Assembly (NCBI GenBank): GCA_026419785.1 | Contig: JAODTK010005808.1 | Span: forward strand, 62,001 to 126,000 | DNA: 64,000 nucleotides | Reading direction: 5' to 3' | DNA from: Sclerodactyla briareus | Lineage: Eukaryota; Echinodermata; Holothuroidea; Dendrochirotida; Sclerodactylidae | Shown: one piece after another, positions 39,001 through 43,400 of the stretch | How the letters are laid out: every line of letters begins with the position of its first letter | How positions within the stretch are numbered: position 1 is the first letter of the stretch | The notes under the pieces: generated by a model | Databases searched by the model: none | What the model saw: the letters and a program-made list of their open reading frames with translations, nothing else | What the model was told of the DNA's origin: nothing | Made by a program: the position numbers and the translations under genes

Positions 39001-39442
39001 TGAAATGGCGGTCCTGGGAGCAGGTTGGATTTGTTAACACCCCTGCCTCGATATCATCTGAGCACTCGTCAAGAAGAGAAGGCGAGTTATCCCTGCTGCT
39101 TATCGACGGTCGATGCGCCAGGTTCCTTGATGAGCCTTGATTGGCCGTCTGAACCTGTAGAGTTCAAATCAAATGAAGTGCATAGCATATAGGATTATAT
39201 ATTTAGATATATGCACTTCACAAATTTGTGTTATGATTATTATTTTCATATTTTATTATGTTACTTTGTAATCTTTTGTAAATTTTAGACATATTATGGG
39301 TGGTATCTATTCTTCATTCCTTCTTTGACAGTCTCCGAGTTCATCAGTGAAGAGAGCACCATCTTCAACTGCCTCGTCCAGCGGATCAACCAAACTACCC
39401 TCCTACTCAGAGATGGAAACTGACCTCAAGACTTCTTTTTAG
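2886..39442 (+). CDS. Large split gene, 5'-partial: EGF array / SEA / EGF pair / transmembrane / cytoplasmic tail
   Basis: This entry spans the gene model assembled by eye; exons are listed separately. Most EGF exons start AG|AT followed by D-x-(D/N)-E-C and end after the sixth cysteine with a phase-1 donor, the usual cbEGF exon form. About 20 EGF exons precede a SEA domain (23998-24138 plus 25569-25766), two EGF modules (28989-29745), a transmembrane helix (34242-34313), and tail exons ending in a stop at 39442. The likely product is a type I cell-surface glycoprotein. No signal peptide or start codon is in the window. The order resembles IMPG2 and SEA-containing membrane mucins, but orthology cannot be claimed. 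Many exons contain single-base indels; sequencing error is the favoured explanation, a pseudogene the alternative. Confidence 0.75.
3140..3272. repeat. GACAGACA-rich simple repeat
   Basis: Low-complexity purine-rich intronic sequence made of GACAGACA, AATAATCAAACAGAGACACA and variants. The segment ATCAAACAGAGACACAAA is duplicated at about 3179 and 3222. Confidence 0.8.
3325..3780. repeat. Degenerate tandem repeat, about 85-bp unit
   Basis: Five or six diverged copies of a unit with TTAGCACTCT, then AATCCTGGGGAGTATTGTAGC, then a CATATCATACAATAT-like segment. Copies begin near 3333, 3405, 3490, 3575 and 3665. The array is intronic and passes directly into the next array. Confidence 0.75.
3780..4215. 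repeat. Tandem repeat, about 24-bp unit
   Basis: A run of units resembling CAGATCATACAGCTCCAGT followed by TGTACT, with small indels, repeats through the interval. The open frames of 134-149 residues here simply reflect the stop-free unit; their conceptual products are serine/threonine/cysteine-rich nonsense repeats. Confidence 0.9.
4368..4491 (+). CDS. Exon: EGF module with frameshifts
   Basis: The acceptor TCTTCAG is followed by AT ATT GAG (D-I-E). After a shift comes a cysteine in C-D-K-A, then C-G-F-E-A-Q, and after another shift [19 protein letters not shown]. The donor TTAG|GTACAG is phase 1. Five of six cysteines are recognisable; the third is lost in a damaged stretch near 4415-4423. 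The length is 124 nt against about 126 expected. Confident as an EGF exon, but not translatable as it stands. Confidence 0.8.
4607..5957. mobile_element. Transposon-like element with perfect 20-bp terminal inverted repeats
   Basis: CCAGGCATGCAACAGGCTCC at 4607-4626 is exactly reverse-complementary to 5938-5957. Just inside each end is a pyrimidine-rich TCCTACTTT array in the same orientation (4624-4726 and 5849-5935). Nested inside is a second unit bounded by ATTCCTTGAC (4727-4736) and GTCAAGGAAT (5666-5675). There is no transposase reading frame, and no clear target-site duplication was found. Best read as a non-autonomous, MITE-like or composite intronic insertion. Confidence 0.7.
4727..5675. 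repeat. Dispersed repeat, ATTCCTTGAC family, copy A
   Basis: The ends are perfect 10-bp inverted repeats. The interior carries a GT-rich stretch and three roughly 250-bp submodules of the type CTTGTAAACACGATAACT, then a GACCCCACCTGATGGATGA-like segment, starting near 4813, 5097 and 5339. Related copies occur near 10091, 14190-14950, 15872-16715 and 33660-34175, all in introns of the same gene. Confidence 0.7.
5985..5998. repeat. Poly-C tract
   Basis: A homopolymer of C at the end of a CCCCCATGT-rich stretch. Runs like this recur through the window and are prone to length error. Confidence 0.85.
6615..6734 (+). CDS. Exon: calcium-binding EGF module, intact
   Basis: An uninterrupted 120-nt, phase 1-1 exon with acceptor TCTCCAG and donor AGAG|GTTAGT. 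It reads D-I-N-E-C, then [20 protein letters not shown], then [12 protein letters not shown], with all six cysteines and the N-x-P-G-S-Y-x-C hallmark of cbEGF. It is one of the few exons needing no correction, and so shows the gene is real coding sequence. Confidence 0.92.
6735..8019. other. Intron, no feature seen
   Basis: AT-rich sequence with no EGF signature, tandem repeat or element end that I can recognise. The short reading frames here have no family resemblance. Confidence 0.6.
8020..8273 (+). CDS. Exon: two EGF modules
   Basis: Acceptor CACAACAG, donor TTCG|GTAAGT. The first module is intact: [38 protein letters not shown] second module starts at once with D-L-D-D and continues, after frameshifts near 8157 and 8215, with [13 protein letters not shown] and [13 protein letters not shown]. 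The exon is 254 nt, one short of the 255 expected for two modules in phase 1-1. Two-module exons are an exception here; most EGF exons in this gene carry one. Confidence 0.85.
8482..8607 (+). CDS. Exon: EGF module with compensating indels
   Basis: Acceptor TTCACAG, donor GACA|GTAAGT. The exon has exactly the canonical 126 nt. The second half is clear: [20 protein letters not shown] then [11 protein letters not shown]. The first half shows D-N-R and then ECSWR in a shifted frame, implying one inserted and one lost base within about 35 nt. In the reported frame this leaves TGA and TAG codons. Confidence 0.8.
9152..9274 (+). CDS. Exon: calcium-binding EGF module lacking its third cysteine
   Basis: An open 123-nt phase 1-1 exon with acceptor CCTGTAG and donor CTTG|GTAAGT. 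It reads [19 protein letters not shown], then [14 protein letters not shown] and a final G-G-C-L. The position of the third EGF cysteine (G-K-N-E-C-F-D) is TTT (Phe), one base from TGT. The glycine usual before Y-T-F after the fifth cysteine is also absent. The remaining five cysteines are in place. Confidence 0.85.
9666..9779 (+). CDS. Exon: short EGF module
   Basis: The acceptor follows a T-run (TTTTACAG) and the donor is CATT|GTAAGT. After D-I-E the frame shifts by one base and reads [19 protein letters not shown] then [13 protein letters not shown]. Five cysteines are spaced as in a compact EGF with only three residues between the third and fourth. 114 nt. Confidence 0.7.
10090..10275. 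repeat. ATTCCTTGAC-family repeat, truncated copy
   Basis: ATTCCTTGAC at 10091-10100 is followed by the family's GAGGAATCTAT, a GT-rich stretch and a CACCCCCATCTGAGAGTATGA-like remnant of the internal module. No right end is visible. Confidence 0.55.
10753..10820 (+). CDS. Candidate exon: C-terminal half of an EGF module
   Basis: After the acceptor CATTGCAG and with one base added near 10765, the sequence reads [16 protein letters not shown], then R-A-S-L-L-T-R, ending at donor AGAG|GTTAGT. Y-E-C-x-C is the EGF C4-C5 signature. The first half of the module is not visible upstream, so this is either a damaged exon or half of a module split by an intron. Confidence 0.4.
11069..11205 (+). CDS. 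Exon: degenerate EGF module
   Basis: The acceptor TGGTCAG and D-F-D-E-C-L are clear, followed by a run ending [17 protein letters not shown]. Only some cysteines can be placed and no good donor follows the last, so the 3' border is approximate. Confidence 0.55.
11466..11577 (+). CDS. Exon: EGF module, third cysteine replaced by arginine
   Basis: The 3' half is clear: [13 protein letters not shown], then after a shift C-R-E-G-F and G-N-G, ending at donor GTTG|GTAAGT. In the standard C-x-N-A-x-C-x-N-x-P-G-S-Y pattern the third cysteine should be TGT; here it is CGT (Arg), one transition away. One base also seems missing in an A-run just upstream. The 5' border is uncertain. Confidence 0.6.
11659..11680. 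repeat. Poly-G tract
   Basis: A GAGC-initiated run of consecutive G. Such tracts are a recurrent feature of the window. Confidence 0.9.
11940..11974. repeat. Poly-T tract
   Basis: An interrupted T homopolymer of about 33 bases inside an intron. It could be the antisense tail of a retroelement, but nothing recognisable flanks it. Confidence 0.85.
12350..12468 (+). CDS. Exon: calcium-binding EGF module
   Basis: Reads [20 protein letters not shown] then [11 protein letters not shown], ending at donor GTTG|GTAAGA. Upstream, ATCGAATGATGTGCTGAAGC is a scrambled form of the expected I-D-E-C-A-E-A. The acceptor AG expected just before it is missing (TCTCATCTATCGA), so the 5' border is approximate. 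Confidence 0.75.
12924..13179 (+). CDS. Exon: two EGF modules
   Basis: ATATCAAGACGAGTGTTCC gives a damaged I-D-E-C-S. After a shift comes [19 protein letters not shown], then a second module [14 protein letters not shown], and after another shift [14 protein letters not shown]. The last cysteine (V-C-I) is followed by donor ATAG|GTAAGG. An in-frame TAA precedes V-C-I. The acceptor AG directly before ATATC is not visible. Confidence 0.75.
13200..13700. repeat. Dispersed intronic repeat, copy 1
   Basis: It opens with GACATGTGCAGGCGGGTAAA and contains two related roughly 120-bp submodules around TGACCTTGAAATCAATATCA / TGACCTTGAAAACATTATCA and AAATCTGACTAACTCTG / AAATCGACTAACTCTG. A second copy starts at about 18690. 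Confidence 0.55.
13982..14007 (+). other. Potential G-quadruplex
   Basis: Three runs of five G separated by TT and T, then TAGGAGGG: four G-tracts within 26 bases on the + (gene-sense) strand of an intron. Confidence 0.6.
14190..14950. repeat. ATTCCTTGAC-family repeat
   Basis: Carries the family's GACCCCACCTCGATGG, GGTCAGGGTC and TGGGTGCCC-type modules and ends at about 14934 with GTCAAGAATCAC, a variant of the family's right end. The left end was not identified. Confidence 0.5.
15284..15361. other. Hairpin-forming inverted repeat
   Basis: AATAATGCAC (15284-15293) pairs perfectly with GTGCATTATT (15352-15361), and inside it GGGGTTA (15299-15305) pairs with TAACCCC (15340-15346). A second overlapping pairing links TTCTATATTACTG (15271-15283) with CAGCATTATAGAA. 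This looks like a compact foldback element. Confidence 0.6.
15731..15825 (+). CDS. Possible EGF remnant
   Basis: One open frame reads D-I-S-L-P, then [20 protein letters not shown]. The end resembles an EGF C-terminus (Y-E-C-x-x-G-Y), but the cysteines of the first half are absent and no splice sites fit. Decayed or chance. Confidence 0.25.
15872..16715. repeat. ATTCCTTGAC-family repeat
   Basis: Begins ATTCCTTCACGAAGTCGAGG, then GAATCTATGCAGTC, a GT microsatellite and two copies of the internal module (CTTGTAAACACGAG at 15952, then a shorter one at 16290). The right end is taken at GTCAGGAATAC near 16708. Confidence 0.55.
16753..17030 (+). CDS. Exon: two or three cysteine-rich EGF-like modules
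   Basis: It starts at a damaged I-D-E-C (ATTTGACGAATGC) without a visible acceptor AG. It continues [28 protein letters not shown], then [11 protein letters not shown] in a shifted frame, then [12 protein letters not shown] and S-C-Q-C-S-I-N-T-T, ending S-S-C-S at donor CCGT|GTAAGT. At least three frameshifts are needed. The C-L-V-C core has two residues between the cysteines, unlike the C-x-C of the upstream modules. Confidence 0.65.
17825..17957 (+). CDS. Exon: calcium-binding EGF module
   Basis: Acceptor CTTATAG, then [35 protein letters not shown]. The exon is 133 nt, one more than a multiple of three. Removing one C from the CCC before TGTTCAG turns T-L-F into C-S-G and restores the sixth cysteine with phase-1 donor TCAG|GTTAAT. 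The third cysteine is not obvious and lies in or near an indel-prone stretch. Confidence 0.8.
18137..18264 (+). CDS. Exon: EGF module
   Basis: Acceptor CTCCTCAG, then D-V-E-D. One base later the frame reads [11 protein letters not shown], and after TAG and TAA codons in a damaged middle, [19 protein letters not shown] at donor CAGG|GTAATG. 128 nt. Cysteine spacing matches cbEGF, and the tail is very clear. Confidence 0.75.
18690..18960. repeat. Dispersed intronic repeat, copy 2
   Basis: Shares GACATGTGCAGGCGGG, the TTCCCTGCAGAAATGCC-type segment and the TGGTGACTTTGAAGATA module with 13200-13700. Confidence 0.5.
19476..19514. repeat. Short dispersed repeat shared with 57584-57623
   Basis: GGCACAATAAGCTATTGCAA and the following ATTTTGCTTTATGACATTA match the distal copy with few changes. 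Both are followed by a related AAGTC..AATGT segment. Confidence 0.5.
20106..20320 (+). mobile_element. tRNA-derived SINE
   Basis: A polymerase III A-box-like CAGCTCGGTCGGTAAGATA at about 20115 and a B-box-like GGGTTAGATCCCAC at about 20159 sit at tRNA spacing. They are followed by a body with CATTGAGCAAAGCACTTGTC, a segment type often seen after the tRNA head of invertebrate SINEs. The 3' end is uncertain. Confidence 0.65.
21620..22026 (+). CDS. Exon: three cysteine-rich EGF-like modules with C-x-x-C cores
   Basis: GC-richer than its surroundings, after acceptor CATGCAG. Combining frames gives [15 protein letters not shown], then [18 protein letters not shown]; next [33 protein letters not shown]; then [20 protein letters not shown] with a TGA where cysteine is expected (C-E-D-x-S-L). 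Each module has two residues between its central cysteines. The donor is probably TACT|GTGAGG. The long antisense frame here is a shadow. A furin-like cysteine-rich fold is the alternative to EGF. Confidence 0.65.
22199..22234 (+). CDS. Candidate mini-exon
   Basis: After acceptor CTCCCCAG, 36 nt read [12 protein letters not shown] before a possible donor GCTC|GTAAAT. Cysteine density suits an EGF start, but the piece is too short to be sure. Confidence 0.3.
22457..22548 (-). other. tRNA-like relic (SINE head or tRNA pseudogene)
   Basis: On the minus strand an A-box TGGCCTAGTGG and a B-box GGTTCGAGTCC occur at tRNA spacing. The acceptor arms do not pair, the T stem has a mismatch and the anticodon loop is too long, so it is not called a functional tRNA. 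Confidence 0.5.
22789..23064 (+). CDS. Exon: three cysteine-rich EGF-like modules
   Basis: The exon is exactly 276 nt (92 codons), with acceptor TTTCTCAG and donor ACAG|GTAAGG. It reads [14 protein letters not shown], then [39 protein letters not shown] and finally [11 protein letters not shown]. Internal indels cancel out. The C-E-M-C core matches C-E-T-C and C-E-D-C of the exon at 21620, so the two exons share a module type. Confidence 0.7.
23065..23997. other. Intron, no feature seen
   Basis: No repeat or exon signature that I trust. [10 protein letters not shown] string near 23917-23943 is discussed among the rejected items. Confidence 0.5.
23998..24138 (+). CDS. Exon: N-terminal half of a SEA domain
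   Basis: A clean 141-nt, phase 0-0 exon with acceptor GTTTTCAG and donor AGTT|GTAAGT. The product [17 protein letters not shown], then [23 protein letters not shown] matches the first SEA strand and helix, in which L-x-D/N-x-x-S-x-x-F is typical. It sits between the cysteine-rich modules and the exon at 25569 that supplies the other half. Confidence 0.7.
24139..25568. other. Intron, no feature seen
   Basis: AT-rich, with a short C run near 25083. No exon signature seen. Confidence 0.5.
25569..25766 (+). CDS. Exon: C-terminal half of a SEA domain with GSII site
   Basis: After acceptor GGTCCAG the reading is [21 protein letters not shown], then after a shift T-L-T-D-A-I-L-S-A, and after another [11 protein letters not shown]. 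This matches the SEA strands around G-S-V/I-V/I, the second helix (T-L-x-D-A-I) and the final strand. The GSII segment at 25646-25657 is where many SEA domains cleave themselves. Three frames must be combined. No normal donor follows: stops appear in all frames and the 60-bp array begins at once. Confidence 0.7.
25768..28290. repeat. Tandem array, about 60-bp unit, about 40 copies
   Basis: The consensus runs CCACTCGTAGCCTCACCATA, GATGGAGCATCGGTAGGG, TTTGTAGGTAAGCTTCTG. Units are diverged and full of small indels. Almost every unit keeps a close match to TAG|GTAAGC, a strong 5' splice-site sequence in the sense of the gene. Because 60 is divisible by 3, the minus strand shows a 269-residue periodic frame (26495-27304) that is repeat-derived. 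The array begins within a few bases of the SEA exon. Confidence 0.92.
28300..28988. other. Intron, no feature seen
   Basis: AT-rich unique-looking sequence without exon or repeat signature. Confidence 0.5.
28989..29078 (+). CDS. Exon: first part of the first post-SEA EGF module
   Basis: Acceptor GGCCCCAG, donor TGCCA|GTGAGT. In one frame it reads [11 protein letters not shown], a TGA where the second EGF cysteine belongs, then [18 protein letters not shown]. The C-x-N-G-G-x-C core is the classical EGF type, unlike the D-x-D-E-C modules of the array. It ends in phase 2 just after the fourth cysteine. Confidence 0.7.
29205..29251 (+). CDS. Exon: end of the first post-SEA EGF module
   Basis: Reads [12 protein letters not shown], the EGF C5-C6 signature (C-x2-G-x2-G-x2/3-C), ending at donor GGAG|GTAGGT. 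Joined to the previous exon it gives A-C-Q-C-H-A-G-I-T-G, a normal EGF. The acceptor would fall at CTCTA|TGT, where a G seems to be missing. Confidence 0.6.
29550..29635 (+). CDS. Exon: second post-SEA EGF module, first part
   Basis: Acceptor CTTGTGTAG, then D-I-F-M-E-L, a [25 protein letters not shown], ending in phase 0 at AAT|GTATAT. The R-C-N-C core marks C4-C5. The TGA lies near the expected first cysteine. The end is frame-compatible with 29694. Confidence 0.55.
29694..29745 (+). CDS. Small exon: end of the second EGF module and juxtamembrane start
   Basis: Acceptor CCACCCAG and donor CCAG|GTATGT bound 52 nt reading [17 protein letters not shown] in phase 0 to 1. The cysteine supplies C6 of the preceding module. 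Joining to 34202 completes G-S-T-I-V-P-P-Q in the right phase. Confidence 0.55.
29746..30480. other. Intron with a partial dispersed repeat
   Basis: TTGTTGTCTCGCCTGAATGA at 30120 and the following GAGGACTTAGTGGTCCACTA resemble TTGTCTCGCCTGAACTTTG and AGACTTAGTGATCACTTTG at 40400, so a dispersed element starts here. Nothing else was recognised. Confidence 0.5.
30484..32705. repeat. Tandem duplication, about 0.97-1.0 kb unit, 2.2 copies
   Basis: Units start near 30484, 31451 and 32443 with GGCCATAACATGG followed by AACC. Each continues with a TGACCTCCATCT-type block, AATGGACCATAATTTG and GTGAAGATAT..GAGGTC. Copies 1 and 2 also share AAACCATCATGTCAT and CTTCAAGGTCA blocks. The third copy stops after about 260 bp. 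No protein signature is present. Confidence 0.85.
32706..33655. other. Intron, no feature seen
   Basis: AT-rich; a TCTATCTATCTGTCCG microsatellite follows near 33640. No exon signature. Confidence 0.5.
33660..34175. repeat. ATTCCTTGAC-family repeat, right part
   Basis: Contains the family's ACAAGATAACTTGGACCCCA module and ends with a perfect GTCAAGGAAT at 34160-34169. It ends only about 30 bases before the acceptor of the transmembrane exon. Confidence 0.6.
34202..34589 (+). CDS. Exon: transmembrane helix and start of the cytoplasmic tail
   Basis: After acceptor TTTTTCCAG (phase 1) it reads [12 protein letters not shown]. One frameshift later comes [20 protein letters not shown], then I-V-R-C-G-F: a helix of about 24 residues with an arginine on the inner side. 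The tail continues [18 protein letters not shown], then [20 protein letters not shown] and a charged helix-prone stretch to H-A-E-F-L-N at donor GAAT|GTAAGT (phase 0). Three or four indels are needed. The antisense reading frame across it is a shadow. Confidence 0.75.
34590..35970. other. Intron, no coding signal seen
   Basis: Contains a short poly-G run near 34699 and a TGCAGCTG-rich stretch near 35514-35560 that resembles 8745-8800. Confidence 0.5.
35971..36121 (+). CDS. Exon: cytoplasmic tail, middle part
   Basis: After acceptor AATGGTCAG the best frame gives [18 protein letters not shown], then after a shift [20 protein letters not shown], then I-S-M-Q-E, ending in phase 0 at GGAG|GTCAGA. 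It is 151 nt; one base fewer gives 50 codons and fits phase 0 on both sides. The sequence is polar with one tyrosine. The donor is weak. The first part in strict phase 0 would be hydrophobic, so its frame is less certain than the second part. Confidence 0.5.
36210..37760. repeat. Degenerate repeat block, about 145-bp unit
   Basis: Repeated modules of the form TTTGATGGATGTTGACCAAA, then AAGGTCAATGTCAAAGGTCA, then GAAGGGGCACAATAGGCCA occur near 36212, 36510, 36655, 37287, 37432 and 37575. They are strongly diverged and lie in the intron before the last exon. Confidence 0.65.
38985..39110 (+). mobile_element. SINE tail fragment
   Basis: AAATGGCGGTCCTGGGAGCAG and the later GAGCACTCGTCAAGAAGAG and AAGGCGAG match the 3' part of the SINE at 50706-50965 (TTGCGGTCCCTGGAGCAG, GCACTCGTCGAAAAGAG, TAGGCGAG). 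This explains the 124-residue open frame from 38766 to 39140, so that frame is not called as an exon. Confidence 0.6.
39332..39442 (+). CDS. Last exon: serine-rich C-terminus, PDZ-ligand-like end, stop
   Basis: An intact 111-nt exon in phase 0 after acceptor CTTTGACAG. It reads [20 protein letters not shown], then [16 protein letters not shown] and TAG. The phase agrees with the phase-0 end of 35971-36121. Thr-Ser-Phe at the C-terminus fits the S/T-x-hydrophobic pattern of class I PDZ ligands, and the serines and the Tyr in P-S-Y-S-E could be phosphorylated; both functions are inferred. Confidence 0.65.
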   Translation, partial: SPSSSVKRAPSSTASSSGSTKLPSYSEMETDLKTSF

Positions 39443-40780
39443 ATTCAGCGTGTTTGATGGTTCTATAAAATTGCGTTATCTACTTCTCATATGTTTACTC
39501 AGGAGCGTTCCGCATTTTTCTATTACCTTGGTGAAACCTTTTGACAGGTCAATGAAAAAACTTGCTGTGTATATTTTCTTGATTGAACGATGAGGTATAG
39601 TATTTAATGTCCCATTACTATATATGTGTCATACAGTGCTTCAACATGAAAGATCACTGTCTAAACAAATCATGCCCAGCTAGCGTAATTGTCTTTCAGA
39701 AAATGTAGTAGCCTGCTGGCCTTGTGTTCACCCCTAGTTGAATTTTCAATGAGTCATGCATGTGTCAGGTATGTTCACCAGCAGCACAACAGCGACGATT
39801 CTCGTGAACATGTTGAATAATCAGAACGTCTCTGTTTTGCTGGTACTAATTCAGTAGTGATGGGGAAGTTTCAGAGTCGGTGAAGCATTGTATGAAGGGT
39901 TGGCCAATTAGTTGTTAATAATGTATGTGCTGGGATGTGGGAATCAACAGAATTGACTGAATGGGGTCTAATTGGCAACATCAAGCACAAGAACTGTTAT
40001 GGTACTCTGTATTACTGGTTACTGGGGCTACTTTATCCAAATATTCATATCAATCATAGACAATATCTTGACAAGTATAACTATATCTAACAACTTGTAA
40101 GGACTAATAATGAAGATAACTATCCGCAGAATTATTTGCGAAACAGTATCACACATTTTACAGGCAGCGAACATGTCCTAGATAAGAATGTTTCGAACAT
40201 GGCATATGTAAAGTTCTGTGAGACATTTAGTACCAATATTTGTAAATACATGCTTCTCATTCAAGAATGGCAGTAATAGGAATTCTACGGGTATTGACTC
40301 GCAACCTGGATTACATCTGGACTGTGCAAATCCATCAAAACTAAAAACAACAACAGACAAAATTCAGACCATATATTTTATGGAGTTGGCAATCCCATTT
40401 TTGTCTCGCCTGAACTTTGTTCAAGGAGAGACTTAGTGATCACTTTGTTGTGTCTGTCCATCTGTCTGTCCATCTGTCCGTATGTGCCATTTGATATCTC
40501 TTGAACCGTGGAAGCTGTCATGCTGGAACCCTTATTGTGGAGATGTACGGTGGAGAGTTGTCAATGTGCATCTACTTTTCATCCCGAAAGACAGTAATAA
40601 TTTGCATAAATTTTTTTATTTAATGAAAATTGGCCCAGAAGCTGTGTACAAGATATCTCTTGATCGGTAGATGCATTGTTCTCAAACCCCTTGCTAACAT
40701 CTGGATTGAATCATTCCAGGCCTGCCTAAAAAAATCAAAAGGTTATACCAGTTTTAGAGAATAGTTATAATGAAGAGTTC
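39443..40780. other. Downstream of the gene: AT-rich, one dispersed repeat
   Basis: No clear AATAAA close to the stop was noted. TTGTCTCGCCTGAACTTTG at 40400 and the TGTCCATCTGTCTGTCC microsatellite at about 40455 belong to a dispersed repeat also seen at 30120. No gene seen. Confidence 0.45.
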
Positions 40781-40789
40781 AGTCGCTAT

Positions 40790-41110
40790 TGTCCTATCTA
40801 TGTTTGATCATGCTCTCCAAACTTACTAGAAAGGATTGTGTTTATAATGTTAGTAAGGACAGTACCAATAATACATTAACAAGCCCTCAATATGACTTTT
40901 GGCCTGGTTAATCCACAGAGTTAACACTGAGTGCTAACCTCCAGAAATATTCAATTGAGGTCTTCCTTGATTTATACAAGACTTCTGACACATTTGTTGA
41001 CAATTTAAGCTCTCAAAATATGGGAGTAAGGGGTGTTGTGGGAGTTCCATATTTTGGATCTGATCCTTCCACAGAAGGTCCTGAAGACAATATATCAGAG
41101 TAACACCTTA
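40790..41110 (+). mobile_element. LINE reverse-transcriptase N-terminal fragment
   Basis: Across frames it reads L-T-S-P-Q-Y-D-F-W-P-G, S-T-E-L-T-L-S-A-N-L-Q, S-I-E-V-F-L-D-L-Y-K-T-S-D-T-F-V-D-N and M-G-V-R-G. These are the Q-x-G-F-R-x-G-x-S-T and F-L-D-L-S-K-A-F-D-T boxes of LINE reverse transcriptase with substitutions. The element is old and inactive. Confidence 0.7.
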
Positions 41111-41119
41111 CATGTTATA

Positions 41120-42980
41120 CTACAATGTGGCCGCAAATTATTTGTATTCACTTAGTCTTGAGAGCCATAGCTACCAGTGTTATAACGAGACACTAAACTA
41201 TGACTCATTTTATTATGAGTCATTGACTTTCAGAGATTCATGTGCTCAAGTTGAGTCATTGAATAAAGTCACTGTACTGTTTTAATGGGCAAAATCTCCA
41301 CAAAGTTGTTTGAGTCATTACATATTTGGAGAGTAGTGACTGGAGTCATGACTTGTTACAAACACTGATAGCTACTACGGACATTGGTCCTGTTTGTTTG
41401 TATAGTTTTATATTGCTATTGTTGTTGAGGTTGTTGTGCGGGTGGCAAAGGCTGATGGGATTATGTGGGTAGGGAGTGTTGACTGAGCGTAATTGGTGTC
41501 TTGGCTTGGGCGATCAATGTCTTGTTGATTCAGTATTTAGTACATCACAGGGAGTGGGCTGCTTATATAAGCCCTTCAGGTATTTTTTTTTGTGTACTTC
41601 ATTCACACTATATAAGAATATTTCTATGGTAAATGACGATATTTTGTATGACTTTTTGTGGTAAAGTAAATAGATATCAAATATCAGATCAAGAGGTATG
41701 TGTTTGTTTGGATAGGGAAACTAGAAGTTCCCTTCTTTGCGCCAGATGCCAGCTCAAAACAAGGTGAGCACCCACCCGAGATGAAAAAATGAGGGCTGTC
41801 AAAGTTAGTGCTAAAGGCTGGCAGGTTTGGGAGGTGAAGGTGGGAAGACTGGTCTTGCACCAAACAGAAAATATTGTATAATTTTTCGAAGTTGTTCGAA
41901 AGTGACTGGATTTTCACGAAACGTAGTCGATTATGGTTACCATCAGTATCAATGAATTGAACAGTAGATTTGAGCGGTCTGAGGGTTTATCTCGATCTGA
42001 AGGTTTTTCTAAGGGGTATAACGGCAAAGGACATCAAGGCGATCATTAGGTGTTTTCCAATTTGTACAATATATGCCAAACTTATGTAGTCTAACTGATT
42101 TACTAACATGGCCAAGGTAGTCTATCTTTGATTTTCTATCACAAACCCAGAGAGAACCCTCTCTTTATGATTGTGGTACCCTGTCGGGCAATTACTGTCG
42201 CCACCCTAGTATTTGTGGTGTCTTCTTCAAAGAGGACCAACCCCCGACCAGTGCATTTCGCTATCCCACCTTGCCGTCACCTTGTTTATTCTTCCTCTTT
42301 TTATTTATTCATATGTCAACAGTTGATTTGAATTGCTACTCCTAGGGTGTGTGGTCAATCAAATGAAAAACTCAGTCGATCACGATGTCGCTGGAGGGAG
42401 GGGATCTGGGCTGTTCTTAAGTTGAGGGAAAAGGTAATCTAGGGGTCGATTTTGTTTAGCCATTGTGAACAAAAATGAAATAGACTACTCCTCAGTTTCA
42501 AAATCGGATATTCATGAAATTTGGTTCAGTATTCAGTGACCAGTGGTACATGAAGTGAGTTCAAGGTCAACCAGGGGTGGTATTTTGGTAAAGGATGGTA
42601 ATTTGGGGGGGATTAAACAAACAGAAGGCTTCTCTCAGAAATTGAATTGGCATGACCTTTAACTTGGTAAAACTGAATGAGGGGAAAATCTGAATTCTTT
42701 TCGTTTGGTGACTACCACCAACATACTTCGTTCAGTTCCGGGTATTACCCTTACCCTCAGTACCATAGTAGGAACATCCAAACGCATCACCCCGGAAATT
42801 TCAGTTACCTATAACATGTTTTGTCACATTGACAATGTGTAAAATCAATCTCCGTACGCATCCAGAGGAATTCGTAATTTTCATTCATTCAGGAGGGCTT
42901 GTACTGTGCAGTCTGATGATTACCTGCCCCGGCTACCACGGCGGATTATCTTCTGTTGGTTTGTTCGCAAGCTGATATGA
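41120..42980. other. No feature recognised
   Basis: AT-rich intergenic sequence. The short open frames here lack family resemblance or splice context. Confidence 0.5.
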
Positions 42981-42984
42981 TTGC

Positions 42985-43400
42985 GTTTTACACGCTCGCA
43001 AAACAAGGCTGCTCGTTTGGTGTTTAGTTGTGCCGGTGTGATCGGACCCACGAGAAAACTGTTGGTCAGCTGCATTGGATACCGATCAGAGAAAGGATCT
43101 GTTACAAAAAATCCTTCTATCATGTACAAATGCATAAATTCCAGGATTGCCCCATATCATCTCTCTGATCTTTTAATCCACTTTCATGAGCCCGCCTCTT
43201 GCTGCTATAGTTTACGTTCGTCACGGATTTGTGTCCAGATATGATCCCCAGATTCTTGCACGAGAGTTGGTTTTGTCGAGCCTTCTCTATGTGGCTCTTC
43301 TACTTTTGAACTTCTTCCTGTGCAGATCCGTGAAGCTACTTCCACTATTAAGCAACTTCAAACTTTCTTTGAAACTTATCTGTACAATAAAATTGGGTAG
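42985..43400 (+). mobile_element. LINE ORF2 C-terminal fragment
   Basis: Reads R-S-Q-N-K-A-A-R-L-V-F, then I-M-Y-K-C-I-N-S-R-I-A-P-Y-H-L-S-D-L-L, S-C-C-Y-S-L-R-S-S, and after shifts pieces of L-P-V-Q-I-R-E-A and T-I-K-Q-L-Q-T-F-F-E-T-Y-L. This is the well-known C-terminal region of L2/CR1-like and related LINEs. Frameshifted; possibly from the same family as 40790-41110. Confidence 0.8.

Noticed and set aside
38766..39140. 124-codon + frame that could be a tail exon
   Set aside because: Its second half matches the tail of the SINE at 50.7 kb, and it is not needed to join the phase-0 exons 35971-36121 and 39332-39442.
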